NCBI RefSeq assembly: GCF_000092865.1 | Contig: NC_014151.1 | Span: 1,054,001-1,118,000 of the forward strand | Origin: Cellulomonas flavigena DSM 20109 | GTDB lineage: Bacteria; Actinomycetota; Actinomycetes; Actinomycetales; Cellulomonadaceae | Reading direction: 5' to 3' | Length of the DNA: 64,000 nt | Shown here: positions 1 to 8,472 of the stretch, one piece after another | Layout of the letters: every line of letters begins with the position of its first letter | Numbering within the stretch: the first letter of the stretch is position 1 | Made by a program: the position numbers and the translations under genes | Notes under the pieces: generated by a model | What the model was told of the DNA's origin: nothing | What the model saw: only the letters and a program-made list of their open reading frames with translations | Databases searched by the model: none

Positions 1-299
1 ATCAGCCACGTCCGCTCGGTGGTCGGGACGTCCCCCGTGATGCGGGCGAGGCCGTCGCGGGCCCTGTCGAGCGCCGGCTCGACGTCGTCCCCGCGCACCC
101 ACAGCGTCGCCTCGAGGTGCGTGCGCTGCGGGTCGAGCCGGCTGATGGCCTGCGGCACGGCGTCGCGCTCGGCGACGTGCAGCAGCCCGGCGAGCAGGCC
201 GACGAGGGTCGCGGACGCGACCGCCACGAGCGTGACGACCAGCACGACCGGGGCCTGGTCCTGACCTCGGCCGCGCAGCAGCCGGCCACGCCATCTCAT
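1..299 (-). CDS. FtsX-like ABC transporter permease, N-terminal part (runs off the window)
   Basis: The leftward reading frame opens with ATG at 299 and stays open to the window edge, giving about 99 residues. It starts with a basic patch (MRWRGRLLRGR), one long hydrophobic segment at about residues 17-42, then an extracytoplasmic stretch. The pattern closely follows the start of the permease at 4917-8276: both have WR-x-LL-GR-x-DQA, then an LEAT motif, then GDVPT-x-ERT-x-WL near residue 95. It is therefore a third, paralogous MacB/FtsX-type permease in the same cluster. It lies 39 nt downstream of the ATPase at 339-1061 and is probably its partner. The rest of the protein, including its C-terminal membrane block, is outside the window. 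Substrate unknown. Confidence 0.72.
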   Translation of the reverse strand, partial: MRWRGRLLRGRGQDQAPVVLVVTLVAVASATLVGLLAGLLHVAERDAVPQAISRLDPQRTHLEATLWVRGDDVEPALDRARDGLARITGDVPTTERTWL

Positions 300-338
300 G
301 GTGCTCCCTCGTCGTCGGTCGTGCGGGGTGGGTGGACG

Positions 339-1061
339 TCAGGCGTCGACGAGGCGGCCGTCGGCGAGGTTCACGACGCGGTCGGCCAGCGCGACCATCA
401 CCGGGTCGTGCGTCGAGACGATCGCGGTCATGCCCTCGGCCTCGACGACGGCCCGGATGAGCGCCATCACCGCCCGGCCCGTCTCGGAGTCGAGCTGGCC
501 CGTGGGCTCGTCGGCGATGAGCAGGCGCGGGGAGTTGGCCAGCGCGCGGGCGATCGCCACCCGCTGCTGCTGACCGCCGGAGAGCTGCCCCGGGCGCTGG
601 CGGGCGTGCGGGCCCAGTCCCACGAGGTCGAGCAGCAGCTCGACGCGGGCCTCGCGCTCCGCGACGGGCGTGCGTCGCATCCGCAGCGGGACGCCCACGT
701 TCTCCGCGGCCGTCAGCACGGGCACGAGCCCGAAGGTCTGGAAGACGAACGCGACGACGTCGCGGCGCAGCGCGACCAGGCCCTTCTCGTCGAGCGACGA
801 CACCTCACGGCCCGCGACGACGACCCGGCCGCCGTCCGGGCGGTCGAGCCCGCCGATCGTGTTGAGCAGCGTCGTCTTGCCCGAGCCGGAGCGGCCCACG
901 AGGGCGACGAGCTCGCCCGGCGCGACCGTGAGCGAGACGTCGCGCAGCGCGTGGACCGCCGCGTGGCCCGAGCCGTACGTGCGGTCGACGTGCTCGACGA
1001 CGACGAGCGGCGCGTCGGCCGCGCTCCCGGCGCCGCGGCGGTCGGTCGTGGTGGCGGTCAT
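339..1061 (-). CDS. ABC transporter ATP-binding protein, MacB/LolD type
   Basis: A 240-residue cytoplasmic ABC ATPase. Walker A GRSGSGKTT is at 56-64, the signature LSGGQQQR at 160-167, Walker [10 protein letters not shown] at 180-188 and the switch His at about 218. The DEPTGQLD form is typical of MacB/LolD ATPases, which drive FtsX-fold permeases by mechanotransmission rather than classical import. Its ATG overlaps the stop of the upstream ATPase gene by 4 bp (1058-1061), so the two are translationally coupled. Length is standard for the family. The neighbouring FtsX-like permeases are the obvious partners. The substrate cannot be told; lipoprotein, peptide or antibiotic export, or control of cell-wall hydrolases, are all known for this family. 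Confidence 0.9.
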   Translation of the reverse strand: MTATTTDRRGAGSAADAPLVVVEHVDRTYGSGHAAVHALRDVSLTVAPGELVALVGRSGSGKTTLLNTIGGLDRPDGGRVVVAGREVSSLDEKGLVALRRDVVAFVFQTFGLVPVLTAAENVGVPLRMRRTPVAEREARVELLLDLVGLGPHARQRPGQLSGGQQQRVAIARALANSPRLLIADEPTGQLDSETGRAVMALIRAVVEAEGMTAIVSTHDPVMVALADRVVNLADGRLVDA

Positions 1062-2098
1062 CGGGCTCTCCGTCCGTGGCTCGGGTGCTGCGGGTCGGTC
1101 GCGGCGGGCGGGGCGTCGTGGCCCGGCCGATCGTGACCCGGCCGGTCGTGACCGGGGCGCACCGCGACGTGGGACTGCTCGAGCGTGAGCCGCACCCGCC
1201 CGACGAGCTCGAGCGTCTCGCGGTACTCCCGCGGCAGCTGGACGCGGCCCGCGCGGTCGAGCACCGCGAACTCCTCGGCGACCTCGTGCTCGGTGCCGTC
1301 GTCACGCGTCGCGGTGCGGCGCAGCACCTCGGTGCTCGTGCGGCCGTCGCGGATCTCGACCGTGCGCTGCACGTGCTCGCTCACGCTCGGGTCGTGGGTC
1401 ACCACGACGACGGTCGTGCCCAGGTCGCGGTTGACCGCGCGCATCGCCTCGAGCACGTCGTTCGACGTCGCGGTGTCGAGCTCGCCCGTCGGCTCGTCCG
1501 CGAACAGCACACGCGGGGAGTTGGCCAGGCCGACCGCGATCGCGACACGCTGCTGCTCGCCGCCCGACATCTGGCTCGGCCGGCGGGCCGCGCAGTACGC
1601 GACGCCCAGCACGTCGAGCAGCGCCGCGGCCTCGCTGCGCCGCTGCTTGCGGGGGCGCCCCGCGAGCGCCATGGGCAGCTCCACGTTCTCCGCGGCCGTG
1701 AGGTAGGGCACGAGGTTGCGCGCGGTCTGCTGCCACACGAAACCCACGGTGGAGCGCCGGTACTCGACGCGCTCGCGCGCCGTCATGGTCATGAGGTCCC
1801 ACTCGCCGACGCGCACGTTGCCGGCCGTGGGCACGTCGAGCCCCGACAGCACCGACAGCAGCGTCGACTTGCCGGACCCGGACGCCCCCACGACGGCCAC
1901 CAGCTCGCCCTCGTCGACCAGCAGGTCCAGGCCCTGCAGGGCCTGCACCTCGATGCCCTCCGCCTGGTAGATGCGGACGAGGGACTCGCACACGATCAGC
2001 GACGTCCGCCCGAACGCCTCGGGACGCGCCCGCGCGCGTTCCTCCAGCGTGGCCAGACTGGTCGGGGGTGCGTCCTGCACCGTCGGTCCGTCGTCCAT
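1058..2098 (-). CDS. ABC transporter ATP-binding protein with AbrB-like C-terminal tail
   Basis: 346 residues from ATG 2098, chosen because AGGGAG sits 6 nt upstream. A GTG at 2119 (353 aa) overlaps the stop of the upstream permease gene and is the alternative start. The ABC domain spans about 35-255: Walker A GASGSGKST 71-79, signature MSGGEQQR 177-184, Walker B VLFADEPTG 197-205. An extra domain follows: residues 276-315 (EFAVLDRAGRVQLPREY and onward) have the strand-turn pattern of AbrB/MazE-type swapped-hairpin domains. The tail has three copies of RPGHD, encoded by a 15-bp repeat. Role inferred: energising the FtsX-like permeases of this cluster. The tail could be an oligomerisation or regulatory module; DNA binding is only a possibility. 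Confidence 0.88.
   Translation of the reverse strand: MDDGPTVQDAPPTSLATLEERARARPEAFGRTSLIVCESLVRIYQAEGIEVQALQGLDLLVDEGELVAVVGASGSGKSTLLSVLSGLDVPTAGNVRVGEWDLMTMTARERVEYRRSTVGFVWQQTARNLVPYLTAAENVELPMALAGRPRKQRRSEAAALLDVLGVAYCAARRPSQMSGGEQQRVAIAVGLANSPRVLFADEPTGELDTATSNDVLEAMRAVNRDLGTTVVVVTHDPSVSEHVQRTVEIRDGRTSTEVLRRTATRDDGTEHEVAEEFAVLDRAGRVQLPREYRETLELVGRVRLTLEQSHVAVRPGHDRPGHDRPGHDAPPAATDPQHPSHGRRAR
1115..1159. repeat. 15-bp tandem repeat inside the ATPase gene
   Basis: Three 15-bp units, at 1115-1129, 1130-1144 and 1145-1159, with the common form (g/a)TCGTGaCCCGGCCG. They are in frame and encode the RPGHD repeats at the C-terminus of the ATPase at 1058-2098. The third unit is the most diverged. 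Copy number could vary by slippage without breaking the frame. Confidence 0.8.
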
Positions 2099-2115
2099 GG
2101 TCTGCTCCCTCTCGG

Positions 2116-4920
2116 TCACCGCTCACCCACCCGCAGCACGTCGCCCAGCCGGTCCCGCCGCCGCACGGCCTGCTCCACCGCGACGGCCACCACGAGCGCG
2201 ACCGTCAGCGCGGTCACCGCCGCGACCACGGGCCACCACGTCAGGACGACCGTCGTCCCGGTCGGTTCACCGGTCAGTCTCTGCAGGCCCAGGGCGTCCC
2301 CGACGAGCAGGGGCACGCCCAGCCCGATCACCGCACCGCCTACGAGCCCGCCCAGCACCAGCGGCGCGAGCTCGCCGAGCGTCGCCCAGCGCGCGGTCCG
2401 CGCGTCGAGGCCCAGCGTGCGCAGCGCCGACAGCGTGCGGCCGCGCTCGCGGGCCGTCGCGACCACCACGAGCGCGAGCGCCAGCACGGCCAGCGCGGCC
2501 AGCACCCCCACCGACGCGAGGAACAGGGTCGTGAGCGCCGACGTCAGCGGCGCCTGCGACCAGGCCCGCCACCACCCGTCGCGCGTCGTCACGACGATGC
2601 CCGACCGGTCCTCGGGGGGCACGCCCGCGGCCTCGACGGCCGCCACGGCGCCCGGACCCGCGACCCACGCACGGTCGACGCTCGGCGCCTGGTCGGCGAC
2701 GCGCGCGAGCAGCGCGCGGTCGACCACGACCAGCCCGTCGTCGTCGCCGACGGTGTCGGTGATGCGCGCGTCGAGCGTCGGCGCGCCGGCGTCGGGGGTG
2801 AGCCCGGTGGTGCCGCGCACGTCGAGCCGCAGCGTGGCGTTGAGCGCCGACACGATCGCCTCGGTGCCCGACGTCCCGGTGCCCTGCGTGCCGGCCCCGA
2901 GCGTCCCGGACCGGGCGAGCAGGTCGGCGCTGACCAGCGCGGGCACCGTCCCGGCCGGCCCGGGCTCGCCGAGCGCGGCGAGACCGTCGTCGACCGGCAG
3001 GCCCGCCGCGGCGCGGACCTGCGCGAGCTCGGCGGCGTCCACCACCAGCAGGGTCGCCGTCAGGCCGGTGCGCTCGCCGAACGTGCGCCGGGGGATCTGC
3101 GCGCCGGTGGCGAGCGTCGTCACGCCGGGGGCCTGCGCGACCGCCTCGAGGACGTCCCGGCCGCTGAACGTGCCGAGCCGCCCGTCCAGGCGCACGGGCG
3201 CGCCGACGAGCTGGTCGGCGGCGGCCTGCTGTCCGACGCGCACGGTGTGCACGAGCGTGCCCGACAGCACGACGAGCGCGACGCACACCGTGACCGTGAG
3301 CAGCGGCACGACCGCGGTCGTCGCGCCGTGCGCGCGGGCGACGGCCAGCGGTGCCGCCAAGCCGCGTGAGCGCGACGCCCCGCGGCCCGCCCACCGGACC
3401 ACGGCGGGGGAGACCCGCACCACGACGAGCGCCGCGGCGGACGCGACCAGCACGGGCGCCGCCGCGAGGAGCGGGTCGACCTCACCGGCCGACAGCGGCA
3501 CGAGCCCGCGACCGCGCACCGACACGAGCGCGCCGGCGGCGAGCAGCACGGTCGAGACCTCGACGACGACGCGCCGAGCGCGCCGGCGGGCCTGCTGCGC
3601 GGCGCGGGCCCGGCGGTCGGCGGGCACGCGGCGGCCGTTCCACGCGCCGACGGCCTCGCGGGCCGCGAGCGCCGCGGGCGCGAGCGCGGCCACCGTGGCG
3701 ACGGCGACGGTGAGGAGCGCGGACCCCGGCTGGTCGTGCAGCGGCACGAGCACGACGACGCCGGCGAGCAGCGCTGCCGCGAGAACGACCGGCACGGACT
3801 CCACCAGCCCGCGAGCCGCGACCGACGCGATCGACGCGCCCCGGGCACGTTCCGCGGCGAGGAACGGGCGGCGGCGCGTGACGAGCAGCGACGCCGCGAG
3901 CACGAGGCACAGCGCGGCCGCGGACGCGACGCCCGCCACGACGAGCGAGCTCTGCGCCCGGGCCGCGGACATGCGGGCGTCGAAGGCCTCGACGACGCCC
4001 GGCAGGCCACTGGTGAGGCGCCCCGAGCGGGCCGCCAGCGCCTCGATCGTGTGCACCACGTCGTGCACGCCGGCGACCGTCAGGCCGTCCGTCCGCACGG
4101 CGGCGCGGGCCGACGCGGCCACGCCGAGGGTCCCGAGCACGTGGACCATGTCCGGCACCGACGCCCGGGGGACGTAGGCGGACGTCTGCAGGCGGGTCTC
4201 GGCGCCGACCGGTGACGTGACGGCCGCGAGCAGGCCGGGCCGGCCGGCCCACAGCGCGTCCTGCGGGTCGACGGGCTCGTAGAGGCCCGTCACGACGATG
4301 TGGTTCCAGCCGCCGGAGGTCTGGCGCCGCGCGGTGAACGGCCCGTCGTCGATGCTGACGCCGAGCGCCTCGGCCGCCGCGACGCTGAGGCCCACCTGCA
4401 CCGACCGGGGGCCGTCGTCGCCCAGCACGCGGCCGTTCTGCTGGTCGTCCGGCACGGCGGTCGGCTCGGTGCCGGCCACCCAGCGCACGGCGGGCTCGGT
4501 GTCCCGCAGGCGCCCGACGTGCACGAGGTCGAGGGAGAACGCGCCGGCCGGTGTGCGGACGGTCGCGGGCGCGCCGACGACCGTGGCGACCGGCATCTCG
4601 ATGACGTCGCCGAGCTCCTGGCCGAGGAAGCCGGCCGCCCCGTACGCCTCCAGCTCCGGGTCGAGCGGCCCCATGCGGTCGGGGTTCGCGACGGGCACGG
4701 CGACGAGGTCCGCGTCGCGGCCCGCGGCGCGCACGGTCTCCTGCACCGCCTCGTCCGCGGTGCGCTCGACCAGGCGCGGGACGCCGAGGGTGAGCACGAG
4801 CGTGACCAGCAGCAGCAGGGCCGTGCCGACGAGCAGCGACCGGTCCTGCCCGGCACGTCGCTGCGTGACCAGCAGCGCGTGGGCCGTCGTCGCGCGGACG
4901 CGCGTCCCGAGGGTGCTCAT
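2116..4920 (-). CDS. FtsX-like ABC transporter permease, 934 aa
   Basis: Large membrane protein starting MSTLGTRVRATTAHALL at ATG 4920, which overlaps the stop of the gene upstream by 4 bp (4917-4920). An N-terminal membrane segment lies at about residues 28-50, followed by a long extracytoplasmic domain. A central group of hydrophobic segments starts near residue 325 and a C-terminal group ends near 920. This is the doubled FtsX layout (two MacB-PCD/FtsX units) seen in large actinobacterial permeases. The reading frame stays open well upstream of 4920, but that extension overlaps a better-supported gene and is Arg-rich, so it is not coding. The stop overlaps the possible GTG start of the ATPase gene. 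Substrate unknown. Confidence 0.85.
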   Translation of the reverse strand: MSTLGTRVRATTAHALLVTQRRAGQDRSLLVGTALLLLVTLVLTLGVPRLVERTADEAVQETVRAAGRDADLVAVPVANPDRMGPLDPELEAYGAAGFLGQELGDVIEMPVATVVGAPATVRTPAGAFSLDLVHVGRLRDTEPAVRWVAGTEPTAVPDDQQNGRVLGDDGPRSVQVGLSVAAAEALGVSIDDGPFTARRQTSGGWNHIVVTGLYEPVDPQDALWAGRPGLLAAVTSPVGAETRLQTSAYVPRASVPDMVHVLGTLGVAASARAAVRTDGLTVAGVHDVVHTIEALAARSGRLTSGLPGVVEAFDARMSAARAQSSLVVAGVASAAALCLVLAASLLVTRRRPFLAAERARGASIASVAARGLVESVPVVLAAALLAGVVVLVPLHDQPGSALLTVAVATVAALAPAALAAREAVGAWNGRRVPADRRARAAQQARRRARRVVVEVSTVLLAAGALVSVRGRGLVPLSAGEVDPLLAAAPVLVASAAALVVVRVSPAVVRWAGRGASRSRGLAAPLAVARAHGATTAVVPLLTVTVCVALVVLSGTLVHTVRVGQQAAADQLVGAPVRLDGRLGTFSGRDVLEAVAQAPGVTTLATGAQIPRRTFGERTGLTATLLVVDAAELAQVRAAAGLPVDDGLAALGEPGPAGTVPALVSADLLARSGTLGAGTQGTGTSGTEAIVSALNATLRLDVRGTTGLTPDAGAPTLDARITDTVGDDDGLVVVDRALLARVADQAPSVDRAWVAGPGAVAAVEAAGVPPEDRSGIVVTTRDGWWRAWSQAPLTSALTTLFLASVGVLAALAVLALALVVVATARERGRTLSALRTLGLDARTARWATLGELAPLVLGGLVGGAVIGLGVPLLVGDALGLQRLTGEPTGTTVVLTWWPVVAAVTALTVALVVAVAVEQAVRRRDRLGDVLRVGER

Positions 4921-7900
4921 CGGTCGTCCCCCAGTCGCAGCAGCGCGCCGGACGCGCGTCGTACCAGCACGGTGGCGAGCAGCGCGACCACCGCGCACCC
5001 GGCCAGCGCGAGGCCCGCGGTGATCGCGAAGGTCTCCTCGGCCTGCCAGTCGACCACGGGCGCGGGCACGGGTCTGCGGCCGTCCCCGGACACCGTGAGG
5101 ACGGGCGCGACGACGCGCGACAGCCCGTACCCGATCAGCGCACCCGTGCCGGCCCCGAGGAGCACGAGCAGCGCGTGCTCGCCGAGCAGCCCGCCGACCA
5201 GCGAGCGGCGCGACGCGCCGAGCGCCTGCAGCCGGGCGAGCTCGAGCCGGCGCGACCGGACCACGGCCGCCGCGCTCGACCCCAGCCCGACGAGCACCAG
5301 CATCGCGGTCGCCGCGGTCACGAGCGACAGCGCTGCGGGCACCGTCACGCGCAGCGGACCGGCCACGGCGGCGGCGCGCTCGGTGCTGCGCACGGTGGCG
5401 TGGCCCCCGGTGGCGTGCGCGACCGCACCGGCGAGGTCCGCGGTCTGCGCCGGGGGTGCGGCCAGCCACCAGGCGTCCAGGAGCGGGTCCGTACCGGCCG
5501 CCTCGGTCACGACGCGGCCCAGCGCGGTGCGGTCCACCAGGAGCGCCGGGCCGCGCGGGGCCCCGGGGACGTACGGGACGACCGCCTCGACGTACACGTC
5601 CACCTGCGCGTCGCCGATGCGCATCACGAACCCGGCGCCGTCCCGGAGGTCCGCGCGCTCCGCGAGCGACTCGGTCACGACCGCGCGGACCCGCTCCTGC
5701 GCGGGCCAGGCGTGCGCGACGAGCCGGCCCGTCGAGGCGTCCAGCGTGCTCATGTCGAACAGGCCGTCGAGCACGAGCGCGTCGGCGGGCAGCCCCGACG
5801 GCGCCGGGGCCGTCGCCGCACTCCCGACGAGCACGTCGCGGACGACCCCACCGCTCGTCGCGGAACCCTCCCACGGGGCCCCGGAGAGGTCGACCGGGGT
5901 GCCCTGCGCGGCCGCGAGCGTCGCCTCGTCGGGCGTCCCGGCGTCCACCGAGCGGTCCAGCACGCGCACGTCGTGCACCGCGAGACCGATCTGCCCGAGC
6001 TTGTCGCGGGGGCTCGTCGCCACGGCGACCTCGAACGGGGTGCCGTCGAGCGCGACGACGAACGACGCGGCGACGACGCGCAGGGGACCGCGCGCGCGGG
6101 GCACCTCGAGGGCGATGTCGACCGGCTCGCCGAGGAGCAGCTCCGGCGTGGCCAGCCAGGCACGCGCGCCGGCCTCGTCCTCGACCGCGATCCGCAGGTA
6201 CGCCCGGCCGCTCGCCTCGGGCGCGGAGCCGGGGGTCACGCGCGCGAGCAGCCACTGCGGATCGCCGGGGAGCTCGGTGCCGGTGGCGGTGCGCTCCGGG
6301 GCCCGTGCCGAGCCGGGAGGGTGCGGCAGGTCCCGCACGACGTCCTCCCAGGGCTCCGGGCCGCGCCCGCGCAGCAGGTCGGGCGTGCTCGCGTCGACGC
6401 CGATGACCCGGGCGTCGATCGCGGACGAGCCGCGGTCCGCACCGAGCGCACGGCCGACGCCGACGTTCCGCACGACGACGGGCTGCAGCACCGCGTCACC
6501 GGGAGCGTCCGCCAGCGCGCCGCGGACGTCGGCCGAGACCACGAGCGGCTCGCCGCGCGCGCCCTCGATGCGCGCGTCGGTGCCCAGCGCGAGGTCGACC
6601 TGCTCGAGCTGCGACAGGCGCCACGTCGCGAGGAACGCGTGGGAGAACGTGGCCGCGGCCACCGCGAGCACCACCACGAGGATCGTGCCCGTCGCGGCGG
6701 CGGGGCGCCGCGCCACCTGCCATGCGGCGAGCGGCACGACCAGCGTGGTGCCCCGGCGCGCGAGCGCGTCGGCGCCGCGGCCGACGGGGCCCACGAGGCG
6801 CAGCGCCAGGACGGCCGCGGCGAGCGTGACGAGCGCGGGGCCCAGGACGAGCACGGGGTCGAGGCGGGGGCCGTCGGCACCGCGGGTCAGGGGCGCGCCG
6901 TAGTCGAGGAGCTGCCACAGGGCGACGCCGCCGAGCGCCACGAGCGCGACGTCGGCGCCCGTGCGCACGAGGTGCGCGTGCGCGCTCGCGTGGGAGGAGC
7001 CGCTGACGTGCCAGGACGGCACCACCAGTGCGACGGCCAGCACGGTCGCGACCCCGGCGCACGCGAACCACACCGCCGGTGGCACCCCAGGCGGTGCCGT
7101 CAGGCCGGCCGCGCTCATCCCCCCGGTGTCGGCGAGCCGCGCGAACAGCGCGCGCGCCGCCCACGGCGCGGTGCCCGTGACGAGCACGGCGAGCAGGGCC
7201 GCCTCGAGCACGGCCAGCGAGCGCAGCTGCGCGGGCGACGCGCCGCGCGCGGCCACGAGCTCGCCCTCGGCGGCGCGCCGTTCGCCGAGCAGGCGCGCGG
7301 CCTGCAGCATCACGGTGGTCGCCAGCACGGCCAGCAGCAGGCCGACGACGACCACGCCGACGCGCGTGACGGTCAGCTCGCGCCAGGCGGCGTCGATCGT
7401 GGTCCCGAGGTCGGTGCGGATCGACCCGCTGACGCCGACGTCGGTGAGCGCGGCGGACAGCCGGACCTGGCCCGACGTCAGCGAGTCGCGCGCGGTGGCG
7501 AGCGCGCCGCGGGGCGCACCCGTCAGGTCGGGGAGCACGAGCAGGTGCGCTCGCTCGGTGACGCCGGGGCCCAGCAGTGCCTCGGGAGCGACGACCACGG
7601 GTCCCCAGAGGTCCGTGACGAGCTTGCCCAGCGTGCCGGGCACCGGGTACGCGGCGTCGTGCCCCGCGCCGCCCAGGGGATCGCGCGACCACGACGCGGG
7701 TGGGCCCGTGATCTCGTGCGTGCCGACGACGAGCCAGGTGTCCTCCGCCTGCCCGCCGAGCGTCCGCACGGGGACCTCGGTGCCGACGGCCCAGCCGTAG
7801 CGTTCGGCGGCGACGCCCGGCACGTTGACCAGGAGGCGTCCGGCGTCGTCGCGCGCGGCGTCCGGCCACGTACCGCTGAGCAGCTCGGTCTGGTCGGGGA

Positions 7901-8276
7901 CGAGCGGTGTGCTCGCCGGGTAGGCGAGGGGTGCCACGGGTGCGCCCTCGACGCGCGGCAGCGACCAGGTGCGGCCGGTCAGCCACGCGGTGCGCTCGGT
8001 GGGGACGTCGCCCAGCATCGCGGCGAGGGTGTCGCCCGCGGCGTCGAGCGCCGTCTGCGTGTCCTTGTTGTTGACCCGGATCGTCGCCTCGAGCGTGATC
8101 GCGGAGTCCGGGAGCCGGCCGAGAGCGGCATCGACGGCGTCGTCGCCGGTGGCGTCCAGCAGCAGCGCGAACGTGCCGAGCAGCGTCGTGGCGACGAACG
8201 TCACGAGCGCGACCGTCGCCAGGACGGTCGCCTGGTCACGCAGGCGTCCGAGCAGGACCTGCGTCCGCCACACCAT
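4917..8276 (-). CDS. FtsX-like ABC transporter permease, 1119 aa
   Basis: First gene of the leftward transporter block. It starts MVWRTQVLLGRLRDQ, with a membrane anchor at about 18-42 and a very large extracytoplasmic region. A central hydrophobic block (around residues 290-560) and a C-terminal FtsX block follow, the latter containing ARLQALGASRR, the typical cytoplasmic loop that couples FtsX permeases to their ATPase. At 1119 residues it is near the upper end for the family. Its N-terminus is paralogous to the truncated permease at 1-299. It overlaps the next permease gene by 4 bp. A perfect 17-bp-arm dyad lies 22 nt upstream of its start. Exporter, mechanotransducer or peptide-sensing roles are all possible. 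Confidence 0.86.
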   Translation of the reverse strand: MVWRTQVLLGRLRDQATVLATVALVTFVATTLLGTFALLLDATGDDAVDAALGRLPDSAITLEATIRVNNKDTQTALDAAGDTLAAMLGDVPTERTAWLTGRTWSLPRVEGAPVAPLAYPASTPLVPDQTELLSGTWPDAARDDAGRLLVNVPGVAAERYGWAVGTEVPVRTLGGQAEDTWLVVGTHEITGPPASWSRDPLGGAGHDAAYPVPGTLGKLVTDLWGPVVVAPEALLGPGVTERAHLLVLPDLTGAPRGALATARDSLTSGQVRLSAALTDVGVSGSIRTDLGTTIDAAWRELTVTRVGVVVVGLLLAVLATTVMLQAARLLGERRAAEGELVAARGASPAQLRSLAVLEAALLAVLVTGTAPWAARALFARLADTGGMSAAGLTAPPGVPPAVWFACAGVATVLAVALVVPSWHVSGSSHASAHAHLVRTGADVALVALGGVALWQLLDYGAPLTRGADGPRLDPVLVLGPALVTLAAAVLALRLVGPVGRGADALARRGTTLVVPLAAWQVARRPAAATGTILVVVLAVAAATFSHAFLATWRLSQLEQVDLALGTDARIEGARGEPLVVSADVRGALADAPGDAVLQPVVVRNVGVGRALGADRGSSAIDARVIGVDASTPDLLRGRGPEPWEDVVRDLPHPPGSARAPERTATGTELPGDPQWLLARVTPGSAPEASGRAYLRIAVEDEAGARAWLATPELLLGEPVDIALEVPRARGPLRVVAASFVVALDGTPFEVAVATSPRDKLGQIGLAVHDVRVLDRSVDAGTPDEATLAAAQGTPVDLSGAPWEGSATSGGVVRDVLVGSAATAPAPSGLPADALVLDGLFDMSTLDASTGRLVAHAWPAQERVRAVVTESLAERADLRDGAGFVMRIGDAQVDVYVEAVVPYVPGAPRGPALLVDRTALGRVVTEAAGTDPLLDAWWLAAPPAQTADLAGAVAHATGGHATVRSTERAAAVAGPLRVTVPAALSLVTAATAMLVLVGLGSSAAAVVRSRRLELARLQALGASRRSLVGGLLGEHALLVLLGAGTGALIGYGLSRVVAPVLTVSGDGRRPVPAPVVDWQAEETFAITAGLALAGCAVVALLATVLVRRASGALLRLGDDR

Positions 8277-8297
8277 GTGCCCGCACCTCGTCCTGCG

Positions 8298-8333
8298 TCG
8301 CCGTCAGCCGCCCGGTCGGGCGGCTGACGGCGA
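8298..8333. terminator. Perfect 17-bp inverted repeat between fumC and the ABC block
   Basis: The arms at 8298-8314 and 8317-8333 are exact reverse complements (TCGCCGTCAGCCGCCCG) separated by only two bases. The dyad lies 140 nt past the fumC stop and 22 nt before the permease start, both leftward. It could be the fumC terminator, although there is no T-run, or an operator or 5'-leader hairpin for the ABC genes. Confidence 0.6.
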
Positions 8334-8472
8334 TGCTAGGCGAGGTAAAGCCGCAGGTGGGCGGGCCTCCGACACCCGTTCGAGTGACACGAAAGGTTGG
8401 GGTCCCGACGGGGTGATCTCACCCCTTCGGGTGCTTCCCGGCCCACGACGCCGCCGGGTGTCCCCGCCCTGG

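Noticed and set aside
1076..4177. Very long open frame on the + strand (over 1000 codons)
   Set aside because: It is antisense to three well-supported ABC transporter genes, is Arg/Ala/Thr-rich and shows no domain; long shadow frames are normal at this GC.
4921..6255. Upstream extension of the 934-residue permease frame
   Set aside because: The frame is open but overlaps the 1119-residue permease, is Arg-rich, and ATG 4920 gives a normal membrane-protein start with a 4-bp overlap.
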